From Arabidopsis thaliana (Eukaryota; Streptophyta; Magnoliopsida; Brassicales; Brassicaceae), in contig NC_003074.8 of NCBI RefSeq assembly GCF_000001735.4, positions 18,731,261 to 18,795,260 of the forward strand: a stretch of DNA of 64,000 nucleotides, written 5' to 3'. Shown one piece after another: positions 1 to 10,544 of this stretch. The notes below the pieces were generated by a model. It saw only the letters and a program-made list of their open reading frames with translations. It searched no databases and had not been told where the DNA came from. Position 1 is the stretch's first letter; every line of letters begins with the position of its first letter. A program made the position numbers and the translations under genes.

Positions 1-182
1 GTGCTTGATGTTATTGATCGATCTTGAGGAGTATATATACACACATACAAAGACAACCCTAAGCTTACTCTCCAAGCACTTGGTCTCCATTTCAAATCGT
101 TTTCAATCCTTATCCTCTTTAGATGATGACTAGTCAATAACACAGCTGTCTAAAGCGATAAGGATTCTAGATTGTTATCTAA

Positions 183-417
183 GAGCACCTCCATTGATGA
201 TAAATGGGGTGTCTTTCCTAAGGTTTTAATATTTGATTAAAGACATTCATGAAGAAAGAGAAACAAATGTCTTTAGCAAGACATTGAAGACCCATTTGAA
301 GACACTCTTAAACTTTGTGATATATTTTGATTGGTTCTGTTTTTTTTTAGTTTAATATTTTTATTGACTAAAATTAATTAAAGACACATTCGTTGGAGTT
401 GTGTAATGAGGATGGTC
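183..417. mobile_element. Small Harbinger-like MITE
   Basis: A 235-bp AT-rich segment has imperfect inverted ends (GAGCACCTCCATT at the left, GACCATCCTCATT read inward from the right) and is flanked by the trinucleotide TAA at 180-182 and 418-420. A 3-bp TWA duplication is typical of PIF/Harbinger transposons. There is no coding capacity, so it would be a non-autonomous copy. The ends match only approximately, so the family is an inference. Confidence 0.5.
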
Positions 418-420
418 TAA

Positions 421-749
421 GTGTCTATAAAGACAATTGAATATACTCTATCAATGTATTGAGAAATAGAGCAATAGGATTCAAAGTGTCATACTTTCTA
501 AACTTCTTCAAAGTTTCCTAATACATATATATTCTTTACATAATTGACATAGTAAAGTTCTAAGACCTTCTAGAACCTAAACCGTGTTGCACTATACCAC
601 CAGCAACTTGCATACAGAATTATAGATCCATATCCTTTCACCTAGAAAGAAATATGAGTCTACGTCTTCTTTTTTGTTTTTTGTGAAAACGTCTTTTGTT
701 TTCATATATATCATCAATATAATTCATCAAAAACGTATTTTGTCTTCAT
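421..749. other. Intergenic, nothing recognised
   Basis: AT-rich sequence with no open frame, RNA gene or clear repeat that I can recognise. Confidence 0.5.
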
Positions 750-1024
750 AAATGTGCCAATGTAACTTAAACAAAGAGAAATTCAGAAATATATTACACA
801 TTACAATACAATACATATAATATGCATGTGAATTCAAAGTTTGTAGAGTAAAAAACAACAAACGATCCCAAAATGACGATTCTCTGCCACATTGGTCTCT
901 CAATTTGTTTATTTAGAACTCAAAATGCTCTAAAGAACAAAGTTTTTACAAAGAGATGAACTTAGCTTATTAAAATCAACGGAGAAGCAAACTCAATACA
1001 ATCAAGTTTGAAGGATAATGAGTA
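750..1024 (-). pseudogene. Collapsed fragment of the SnRK2.2 3' region
   Basis: This stretch is similar to three separate pieces of the SnRK2.2 gene at 10.3-11.1 kb, in the same order and orientation. 750-873 resembles 10336-10460 (downstream flank/3' UTR). The next part resembles 10828-10893 (first bases of the last coding exon plus the preceding intron). The last part resembles about 11011-11068 (the edge of exon 8 plus intron 7). The cores of exons 8 and 9 are missing, so no protein can be made. It looks like a decayed partial duplicate lying on the opposite side of HR4 from the functional gene. Similarity is clear by eye (for example the shared GTAGAGTAAAAAACAACAAA) but I could not compute identity. 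Confidence 0.75.
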
Positions 1025-1560
1025 TAACAAGGTTGTGGATAATGAATTAATGGTGAAAGAAGATATAAAGAACTTAGAAAAAAGCTTAACTAAATTTGTT
1101 TTTGCTTCTTACATAAAATGAAAGTTTTTAAGGATTCTTCTCATTTGATTTGATCCCATCTTTGAAGTGTAAACGAAAAACTGGAGGAAGAAAAATATAA
1201 TGTGTCAACACATGTATAAAAGGCTCAATAACAAGAAAAATGTTTATGGCGTTTGAGTGGATCTTTCAGATTAGTGGTTTTTAACTTCAGTATTTTTTTT
1301 TCAGTTTGGAATAAGTTTTTGAGATTTAATTATAATATTATGGGCTAATTCAAATTCATATAATAATAATAGTTTATTTGCATATACGGCAAAAACAACA
1401 ATACGTATTCTGGTCTTTCTCATATCTACAAAATAATTTGATTATGATAAACTATAATTATTTCTAAATTTTAAATATACACTGCAACACGCAAAGTATT
1501 TATTATTAGTAGTAACTTCTTTTGTTGAAATATTTTTAGTAGTAAATTCCTTTGTTGAAA
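1025..1560. other. Intergenic
   Basis: AT-rich spacer without a recognisable gene. A short tandem repeat (TTTGTTGAAATATTTTTAGT, two copies) lies at its end, 1521-1574. Confidence 0.4.
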
Positions 1561-1576
1561 TATTTTTAGTTGATAC

Positions 1577-1662
1577 CACCATTTTCCTCTTCTGCTTCCT
1601 TCTCTTTTTTCTTCTTCTGTTCTTCCTCAGCCAACTTCTTTGATTTTTCCTTCTCTTCTAAA
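1577..1662 (-). pseudogene. Possible orphan terminal exon, Lys/Glu-rich
   Basis: Read on the minus strand, an AG acceptor-like site is followed by an open stretch of about 28 codons. It encodes a charged tail (KEKSKKLAEEEQKKKKEKE, then AEEENGGIN) and a TAA stop. Codon choice and the charged pattern look like the C-terminus of a real protein, but no matching upstream exons are visible between here and HR4. It may be a relic of a neighbouring gene captured in this rearranged locus. I do not recognise the parent. Confidence 0.3.
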
Positions 1663-2026
1663 TGTACAAAGTCAATCAGTGAGAGTGAAAGTGACGCTCG
1701 CTTTTTCGACGTAATTCAATAATATTCTACGTAATTTAATACTCACGACAATTTGCATATAAACCCAACGATCTCTTCTTACCTAGAAAAAAAGAGAGTT
1801 GACCCGTACAATACTAAGTCTATGAATCAATCTCTTTTGTCTTCATATAATTAAAACCACACGTTAACTTGTTAAACATAAGACTATTTAATATGGTTCC
1901 ATCCTTGATCCTTCCATAAACATAGATTCCTCTATATTCAGCCCCGGCTATCAGATCGTCTTCTTTATCGCTCCTCTAATTATATTCATCTCGAGAGACG
2001 AGAGCTAAAGAACTACTTCCAAAAAA

Positions 2027-2920
2027 ATGCCGATTGCTGAGCTTGCTGTAATCAAAACAGTGGGTGGGCCTCTGATAGCGGCTGCTCTTGGAGTTGGAGC
2101 CCAAGTCATTTACGACGGCTTCAGAAAAGGAAAAGATACATCTATCATAAACCGTCTCGGCCGTACAATGGAAAGTATCAGTCCGGTGCGGGATCGAATC
2201 GGTAAGCTCAGTAATGTGGAAGGTAAACCATTTAGGGAAGTCCACGAAAGTCTTACGCGTCTCCTTGAAGATGCGAAATCTATTATTGAGAAATATTGGA
2301 AACTCAGATGGAGCAGACACGTTTGCAGGAAGTACAGGTTTGTATATTTTACATGAAAATTAATAAAATAAAATTTGCAGCCGCTGCGTTTAAATCAGCA
2401 AATTGGATTTGATGAATATTTTTCAGCTTGATTTGCTTTATCCATATTTTGTAGTTTGGCTCATATTTGCTTTTTGTTTATTTAGAAGATCATTTATGGA
2501 TACATAACTTGTGGTTTGTACTAATGGTGTCTACTTATGATTTCCATAATTTAGAAACACTAAACGTAGAAAAACTATCATGTTCTGTAAAACAACATGT
2601 GTATTATGTTTTTGCTGTTTATCTTTAGGTACATCAAAAAACTCGAATCGATAGAACTTGAATTAGTAAGGGTAGCACGTGAGATACAAGTCCACCAATG
2701 GACCGATATCAAAGAAATGAAGGCGATACAAGTCCACCAATGGACCGATATCAAAGAAATGAAGGCGATACAAGTCGACCAATGGACCGATATCAAAGAA
2801 ATGAAGGCGATACAAGTCGACCAATGGATCGATATCAAAGAAATGAAGGCGATACAAGTCGACCAATGGACCGATATCAAAGAAATGAAGGCCCAGATAT
2901 CTGAAAAGCATAATAAATGA
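2027..2920 (+). CDS. HR4: RPW8-domain protein, homolog of RPW8 4
   Basis: Two exons, 2027-2337 and 2629-2920, joined by a GT-AG intron inside an Arg codon, give 200 residues. The N-terminus (MPIAELAVIKTVGGPL) is a hydrophobic anchor-like segment, followed by the RPW8 helical domain (about residues 1-110), ending with the family signature KYRYIKKLE across the splice. The C-terminus is five perfect-length 14-residue repeats of the form IQV(H/D)QWTDIKEMKA (2684-2893) and a short tail QISEKHNK. RPW8-family proteins promote resistance to powdery mildew and cell death. HR4 repeat number is known to affect hybrid necrosis with RPP7-type NLRs. The stop is only 67 bp upstream of a copia LTR, so the native 3' UTR may be replaced or extended by transposon sequence. 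The start is the first ATG in frame and matches the family N-terminus. Confidence 0.93.
2684..2893 (+). repeat. Five tandem 42-bp coding repeats in HR4
   Basis: Five head-to-tail 42-bp units encode 14 residues each, starting at 2684, 2726, 2768, 2810 and 2852. Units 1 and 2 carry CAC (His) where units 3-5 carry GAC (Asp). Unit 4 has a Thr-to-Ile change. Because 42 is divisible by three, unit gain or loss keeps the frame. Confidence 0.97.
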
Positions 2921-2987
2921 ATCAATATCTAAAATCTGGTGTTTTTCTCTCTTTCTTCTTCCCAACAATGATTGAAAAACTCTTTCT

Positions 2988-3149
2988 TGTTATGAATAAA
3001 GATGGATGCCCATTATAAGGCCCATCATCTAAGCCCATCATCTAGATGTTTCTAGGGTTTTACCCTTTCCTTGTACTCCTATATAAAGAACCCTTTATCT
3101 CAATGGAATAACACACTCATTTCTTCTATCTCTTTCTCTGTTTATAACA
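2988..3149 (+). repeat. 5' LTR of the copia element
   Basis: 162 bp with TG...CA ends and a TATA box (CCTATATAAAG, about 3079-3089). Every base appears to match the right LTR. It lies 67 bp beyond the HR4 stop codon and in the same orientation, so HR4 read-through could use LTR polyadenylation signals. Confidence 0.96.
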
Positions 3150-6100
3150 CGTTATCAGCACGCTCTAAAAGGTAGATATAGAGATTCTTACATTTTTTTT
3201 AAGAACCATGTTTACTTATCGACTCATGGTTCATAGTACTTATTTTCTATTATTGAAACAAAACAATATGAGCCGATCGATGATTATAGTATAGATCGGT
3301 AAAAGCATGTTTTCAATGATTCAATAAAGAAGAGAATCATGCTTATCATTTGTTTCTATAATTACTATCGCATGATTCAATGATTCTACAAAGAAAATCG
3401 TTAAAGAAGAGAATCATGCTTGTTAATTGTTAATTTTTGTGATTTACTATTACAATATTGAATATATAAATTACCAATTTTATAATTATATAACTAATTT
3501 TGTAACTATTCATAGCCCGGTGGTGGGTGATGCAAGCATGTATTAATGTTTTAGCATTCCAGTTTTGAATAGTTGCATCTATATTCAATATCATTTTATA
3601 AATATTATATTGTCTAAAATCCATTTATGATTGATATGATATCCCTTATTTAACTCCTTTGATTAAAACGTTATACATATCTTATCACTTTTAGATATTG
3701 ACTTTTCCATATTAAATATTTGATTTCCATATATTTGATTGTGTTATTATTATTTTTACTAAAAACGTTGCAAAATAATTTTTTTTTTTATAAGATTCCA
3801 TATATCTAAATCTTTTGTGTTATTATTATCTAAATCTTTTTATAAGATTTCCATATATTTGATTGTGTTATTATTATTTTTACTAAAAACGTTGCAAGAT
3901 AATTTTTCTTTTTATAAGATTCTTTTCTCTAAATCTTTGTGGTATCTAAAAAAAAATTAAACTAAAAATAAAAAAAATAAAAAAATTGTTCATGGTTTTG
4001 CCCTAATTTTGCACGAAATCATTTTACCCAAATCTTGCACGAATTCATATTATCCTAAATAAAAGTTTTGTCAAGATATATGTAAAATCCAGATTTTGCA
4101 CAAAATAGTTTTATTCTGATTGGTTTTACAATATTACATTAAAATTGTATTAGTATATAATACTTGATTATTTTATAAAATAAAATGATTGATAAATAAC
4201 TTAATTTAAAGGTATAATCACTTATAAAAATTTTCATGAATGACTAGTTTAATGTATCTTAAGAAGATATCATATTTTTGATGGTCAAAGTTTTTTTTAA
4301 GAACTTAAATTATCACCAGAAGTTGAGAAAATAAATATAATAATAATAATAATAAAAAAAAAAAAAAAAAAATTCTAACGATGAAATAATCTAGTATATC
4401 AAGTAGTATAAAATCTTATTAAAAGACTCTAGAAGAGCATATACATTGTTTTCTATGGGAATACAAAATTAAAATCATCGATGCGGTATGAGAAAGTTAA
4501 TATGATGAGATATAAATACATTATGATTCTAGAGTGGAATTCAATACGAGATGGATGAACTTGAAGTTTCATCATTTCGAGGAGGAGAAGTAATGAATCT
4601 CACATGGATAATAAGTGACATATCCAGAAGATTATGTTCAATCTTTGACTACTAAAGATCTAAAAGTTGTATAAAGCAATTCTTATACGAATGTGTTATT
4701 AGATAAAATAAGTTATAATTAGTTATTACTGAAACTTCAAGACTTGAAGTCTCTTTGTGAATATAACTCACATTGTTAAGAGAATATCTATGATGCAGAG
4801 ATGGTAAAACAGACGCTTAAACTTTTACGTAAGTATTGTTGTCCTGTAGACACAATATTTGGAATGAAATTTTGAGAACTATTATAAACTTAAATCGAGT
4901 GTTTTTCAAAGGCTAAGAAAACATATGAATTATCGATGATAAGTAATACTCATATTCTGAAGTGAATATAAGATCTTACATAGTTAGTCAAATTTAATAT
5001 CGTTTATACTAGAATATAAAATTTTAATTATTATCTTGTTATTGTTTTATTAACATATGATTGATTATTAAAATACATGGAAGTAATTTTGATTATAAGA
5101 TCTCATTAAGGGAGTAACTGATAAGCAATGAAAAGTAAATTAGAAGTTTTGAAAGAACTAGAAGTTTCAAAAGAATTAAAAGTTTCAAGAGTATATTTGG
5201 CTTAACCGGATTGGTTATCCTGGTTTAATGATGATGTGAAAGTATTGAGAATTATGTGGACATTAGGTGAAAAACCAGAAGATTCTCCCTAATAATTTAT
5301 CAAATGTTACTTGCTCAGAAAGCAATATGATAATGTGATTTTTACCAGGGTAAGTAATTTGGACTTTATCTATTCGTAAGTATATACAAGGAGATAATTA
5401 TGGGTTGATCACCCACTATATGACATTTAGATACCTAATGGTTGTAAAAGATGCATCGATTCAATGGACGCATTGACTCGATTGTTGCATCGACAAGAAG
5501 GTCATATTTATCCTTGTTATAAACCCGCAACATAGAGTTTGCGAGATTACTTTCTTGATTAAAGTACAAGAGTATTTCAGTGTTTATTTATAATAACCAT
5601 TATTGGATATCCGTTGGGATAAGTGTTTAACATTTTGAAATTCATGTTCATACACAAAATGGTTTAGTAACATCGATACGCATCAAGCCAATGAATAATT
5701 AATAGTTTTCCCCATTATTATTGGTTTTGGGTCAGAAACCAAATAGTTTTCATCTAAAAGCTTTGAATGTGAAAAGTGCTCCACCACAGCACGCAGAAAT
5801 GAACCCTCAAAGGAGGATAAGAATACATGTTGGATATGAATGATAACTAAGCCATCCTAGAAGGATTTATATACCGCTCGTTTTGAAGACTATCATATTA
5901 TATAGTCAGCTATTCCAACATAAGGGGGAGAATGTATACAGCTGGTGAAAAAGATAAATAGAAATGAATTATCAATGATCCTCGGAGTAAAGAATGTATA
6001 TTAAGAGTCCAAAAGATAATTCAATTACAGAATTTAGCGTTGTAATTGCCAGACGCATTTGCTGACCCAAATAAAGTGATGAAGTCACTTATACCAGTTG

Positions 6101-7394
6101 TAAATTAAATGCTCCAGAATATAATGAATGTCCTGTAAAGACCAATTTCAAACTGCTATTGAGTCTTAATATCGCATGAAGCGTAATAGACCTTGGTTCC
6201 AAATATAAATATCCTCGTAAAAGTGAAAGAGCACAAAATTAAAAATGACCAAATTGAGGAAATAAATATTTTGATGATCTCTTGAAGAGAGTGAATGATC
6301 TCTAAAAGAGACATAAACATGACAAATAAAACATTCACGTACTTGACAATGAAGAGATCTAGCTAGCTATGTCATGTCAAAATATAATGGAATCAAAAGC
6401 AAATCGACGTCGTAATATATTTGCATGCTATGAGCAGTTGATATTACGGACAAAAAGGAGGATCATGAAAGAAACTCTATTGAAAAGTGTACACAAAGTA
6501 ATGATTAGCCAAAAATGGAAAAGAAGAAATAGACATATAATTATAACCTCTAGTAGAGATATTTGGACTAGTAGTCTATGCACATGATGTGTAAAACCAG
6601 TGGAAAATAAATTAGTCTTTATGTGAAAGAATAGTGAAATTAATGAGATTTTCACAAAGATAAGAAATGTATTATGAAGAGATATATTCTCTTGTGGTGG
6701 ATGTAATATTTTTTTTTAAGTATCTAAAGTCTGGCAATAAGAGACGGAACACTGGATATGACATTTATATGAAATTCTTGAAAGATATAATCTCTTAAGG
6801 ATTAATTATATGAGAATTATGTTCTCTAAAACTCTACTCGATCGAATAAAAAAAAAATATGTAACATGGCATATAATCATATAAATGAATATTTATGTTG
6901 AGTTTGTCAAAATATATTGATCAAACTAATATTTGTTTTGAAAATCATTAAAACTCCTACAGAGTTATCATAAGTAATACGATGACAATAATGTATGATA
7001 AAATATCACTAGATAATGATATTTATAAATTTATATGAAAACCATATAATTTTGATCATTAAGATTATGGTTATTAATTCCAACGAGATATTGTATTTGA
7101 TTGAAAATCATCTCATGAAGAAGATGTTTCCAAGGGGGAGATTGAATGATATGCGTGGATGTACCCTTTTTCCTTATCATAGTTTTTATCCCACATGATT
7201 TTTCTATGACAAGGTTTTTAACGAGACATTAAAGAACACGCAAATAATACACTTGATGAATATTAAAAAATTCTATCAATCATCCAAATGAATATTATAC
7301 ACTAATGATATTTAGAGAAATAAATAAGATGGTCAAGATGAATCATCTAAAAGATTCATGAGCAGAAGAATGGCGTTGTACTTTATCCAGAAAT
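3150..7394 (+). mobile_element. Decayed copia internal region
   Basis: No long open frame survives. 3150-4400 is very AT-rich with a direct repeat (about 60 bp at 3722 and again at 3846) and a (TAA)n/A19 tract at 4336-4372. From about 4550 fragments of copia polyprotein can be seen in shifting frames. The region near 5778-5935 reads like the end of integrase with a GGGGGAGAATG end. 6035-6350 reads like the linker LPDAF..PNKVMKSLIPVVN. 6590-6800 reads like the RT start (EIYSLVVDV, DIYMKFLKD). A 3'-end-like block at 7131-7245 precedes a second copy at 7835-7925. Confidence 0.7.
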
Positions 7395-7844
7395 TTGTTC
7401 AAGAGAAGATTTGGCAGACTTATTCTCAAATACTGTTTATTCTCTGCCACATCTTCTAATCATGCAGAGATTTTACCAATTCATGAAGCTAGCCGCAAGT
7501 GTGTATGGCTAAGATCCATAGTTCACCATATACAAGAAGACTGTGGTATATATGCAGGGAAAAAGACTCCAACAATTATGTACGAAGACAATGCAGCATG
7601 CATCGCACAACTCAAAGACGGATACATCAAAGGCGATAGAACAAAGCACATCCTACCAAAATTCTTCTACACACACGATCTACAAAAGAGCGGCGATGTA
7701 CGAGTTCTACAGATCCGTTCGAATGATAATCTGGCTGACTTATTCACCAAGGCGCTACCTACTGCTACTTTCAAGAAGTTAGTCTATCGTATCGGATTAC
7801 GCCGTCTCAAAGATCTCGACGAATATACTCATAAGGGGGAGTAA
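7395..7844 (+). mobile_element. Copia RNase H domain, intact remnant frame
   Basis: A 149-residue open frame matches the C-terminus of plant copia polyproteins: SSNHAEILPIHEASRKCVWL, then YEDNAACIAQLKDGYIKGD, RTKHI and DNLADLFTKALP. These are the RNase H catalytic-region motifs (E in HAEI, D in EDN, D in DNLAD). The first 25 or so residues do not match the family and look like read-in from decayed upstream DNA. The block is far better preserved than the rest of pol, which suggests it and the 3' end derive from a younger source element. It is not expected to work alone. Confidence 0.85.
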
Positions 7845-7970
7845 TTGTATGTTGCACTCTTTTTCCCTTAACCATGGTTTTTCCCATTGGGTTTTCTTGG
7901 TAAGGTTTTTAATGAGGCAGCATTTCAAATACTTTACGAGTTATGATACTATAATGGTCATCAGGGAGAG

Positions 7971-8132
7971 TGTTATGAATAAAGATGGATGCCCATTATA
8001 AGGCCCATCATCTAAGCCCATCATCTAGATGTTTCTAGGGTTTTACCCTTTCCTTGTACTCCTATATAAAGAACCCTTTATCTCAATGGAATAACACACT
8101 CATTTCTTCTATCTCTTTCTCTGTTTATAACA
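7971..8132 (+). repeat. 3' LTR of the copia element
   Basis: 162 bp identical by eye to 2988-3149, preceded by the purine tract CAGGGAGAG and followed by the target duplication TTTCT at 8133-8137. Confidence 0.96.
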
Positions 8133-8235
8133 TTTCTCAATTTATGTGTAATTTATCACAAACTTATTTTGATTAATTCACAATAATCTTTGATATTTTG
8201 AGTACAAAGGATTACTTTTAACTCAAATATATCCA

Positions 8236-8578
8236 TGAAAGCCCTCTTGGCCCAATGATTAACCAAAGGTTCATTAATGCTTCTATACCAAAAGGTCTAG
8301 GATTCGAGTCCCAGCTACTGCGATTTATTAGCAAATTTGCATATTAATGGAGACAAGTGTGCAGGAGGTCTACAACGATGTACAATTATAGTTGTTCGCC
8401 AAGATTCTACGCAGAGAAGATATTGAAGGTGTCCATCAAGCGCATGGAAAAGAAGAAGAATGTGTCGTCTCTCTTGGATCTAATAAGGGTCGGAAGGAAT
8501 TGTCCGTGGTAGAATCGTCTATGTAACAGTTCTCATTATTTATAATAAATAATAAATCTAAAACGGCAAAAAAAAAAC
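8236..8578 (+). mobile_element. tRNA-derived SINE-like insertion
   Basis: The 5' part carries a pol III A-box-like TTGGCCCAATGATTAACC near 8257 and a B-box-like GGTCTAGGATTCGAGTCCC near 8296. The 3' end is an A-rich run (about 8568-8577). The segment is flanked by near-perfect 12-bp direct repeats: CAAATATATCCA at 8224-8235 and CAAATATACCCA at 8579-8590 (11 of 12). This layout fits a retroposed SINE of the RathE/AtSB type. The family name is not assigned. Confidence 0.6.
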
Positions 8579-8590
8579 CAAATATACCCA

Positions 8591-10335
8591 AATGTATATG
8601 AATTACTAAAACAAATGTAGTATATTCGGATTAATAATTTTTATTTTTGGTATTTGAGGTATTACAAGTATATATCTTATATTTAACTTTTCATACTATT
8701 GCGACATTTGACATTCACAAATGATTTGTCCTCCTTAATAGTAATTTTATTTTTATATAATCATAATATATAAAACTAGAGAATAAATGAGATTGGTTTA
8801 CCTTAACGTATTCATAACGTTAACGTATCACCAAACCAGATTGTAGAATTAAATCTGATATAACATATATTAATATAAGATATAATATATTATAATACTT
8901 ATTTTATATTACTTTTTTGATATATGATTTTGTCTTATATTAATAATTATATTCATGTTATTAACACACAAAATTTTCATTACATTTTAAATACTTATAT
9001 AATATTAACTTTTATTTATAGCAATAGTACTGCTCTTAATGAAATTAATTAACGAAATAAAGAAAATAGCCCCAAATATAAGAAATGAATTTAAAACAAA
9101 AATCAGCCCAAAACACTAAATTTTGTAACGTTTGGTTATTAAAATCCCACACTAAATTGCTTATCTTTAAGCTAACATTAATAACTATTGAAAACCATAC
9201 AATGAATTCTTGTGAAGAATCAAAACCAAAATTAATGCCTTTTAACGTTGACTAATAGCAATAAAATAGTATCATAATCAAAGAAAATGATGTCTTTTTA
9301 AAATATAAGTAGAAGTAATGAAGACATTGAAAAGAAGAGAATAAATGAGATTGGTTTACCTTAACTGTGGCATATTGTAGAATTAAATCTCCATTTTATG
9401 GCTTATAATAAATAATAATAATGGTGAGAAATAATAGAAAAACTATTTATAAATAGCAATGTTTCATGCATAACAAAACATCAAAACTATAAAACCCAAA
9501 TTATATTCTGATCCACAAAATTTTCAATAGAAAATATACTATACACATTATGCTATGACCAAATTCCGGCTCCATCGCAAACCATTAACCACTTACGTCC
9601 CAAAATCACAACACCAGAAAATTTGTTTCCGTCAATATTGAAAATTATAGTATTCACATGTTTCTTACTGCACGAAAAAGGTAAATTGTTATTCTTATCC
9701 TATGCAAATTTAACATGTTCTAATTTTAAATCAGAAAAATCCTCTAAAAGTTTAACTATTAGTTACATTTCTTTGTTCTCCTTATTTTAACTTTTCGAAT
9801 CATATTAACATAGTTTTTGTAACATAAATATCTTCTCTTTAGCTTTTTTTTTACAGAAGAAGATTTTTGTCATGTGTCAAAAGTTGATCATGAATTGGAG
9901 AGAAGTAGTAATGATTCCTTGATGAATTATCGTAATGCCAATAGTCGTTGCCAATAGTCAATAGACATTGCATTACCAAGCATTCTCCACAGAAAACATG
10001 TCTTTTACATAATCTAGGGTAGAAAATATTTATACAAATTTTTCATCCACACACAAATCTACATTATGGTATCATAAAATGCTAAATCTTTTCATCAATA
10101 TAGACAGTTTAAGTTTTACTAATTGCAAATCTTAATCAAATGTCTAGCGGCATGATCAAAGCTGATGATCATAAGCCATGTCCTCCATCACGATGTCGAA
10201 TAACACTATACATGAAATCGTGTGTCGTGTGAAACATAGATCATAACATTCTTAACCAAGACTCAAGCTAAGCTCCATCTCAGAACCTTGTGGGTTAGTT
10301 ACATTTCTTTTTCTAGTACCATATCATTTGTATAA
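8591..10335. other. Intergenic between SINE and SnRK2.2
   Basis: AT-rich. A direct repeat is visible: GAGAATAAATGAGATTGGTTT at about 8780 and again at 9338, each followed by ATTGTAGAATTAAATCT after different spacers. I see no gene or RNA. Confidence 0.5.
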
Positions 10336-10544
10336 AATGTGCCAATAGTTATTAAACAAAGAGAAATACATAGAATATATTACATATTACATTACAATAC
10401 ATATATATGTATGTGAATCCAAAGCTTGTAGAGTAAAAAACAACAAACGATCCAAAAATGAACGATGGAGTGCGTGGAGCTAAGACAAAACTCCAGTGGT
10501 GTGTCTCAACAGTACGGACAAAACAGACTTTGTCCTCAGGAATC

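Larger units (their letters stand above)
2988..8132 (+). mobile_element. Ty1/copia LTR retrotransposon, non-autonomous
   Basis: A complete 5,145-bp insertion is bounded by two 162-bp LTRs beginning TGTTATGA and ending TAACA. A perfect 5-bp duplication TTTCT lies outside (2983-2987 and 8133-8137). A purine tract precedes the right LTR, and a primer-binding-like GTTATCAGCACG follows the left one at 3151. The LTRs are identical by eye. The pol region is decayed by stops and frameshifts, yet remnants of integrase, RT and RNase H can be read (for example a degraded APPQ..MNPQRR stretch near 5778, PVENKLVF near 6597 and an open RNase H frame at 7395). Identical LTRs on a decayed body suggest recent movement in trans. 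Confidence 0.95.

Noticed and set aside
2684-2893. CRISPR-like regular repeats
   Set aside because: The 42-bp units are contiguous without spacers and lie in a plant coding exon.
2578-2968. Minus-strand open frames opposite HR4 exon 2
   Set aside because: They are shadows of the 42-bp repeat array, which lacks stops in most frames.
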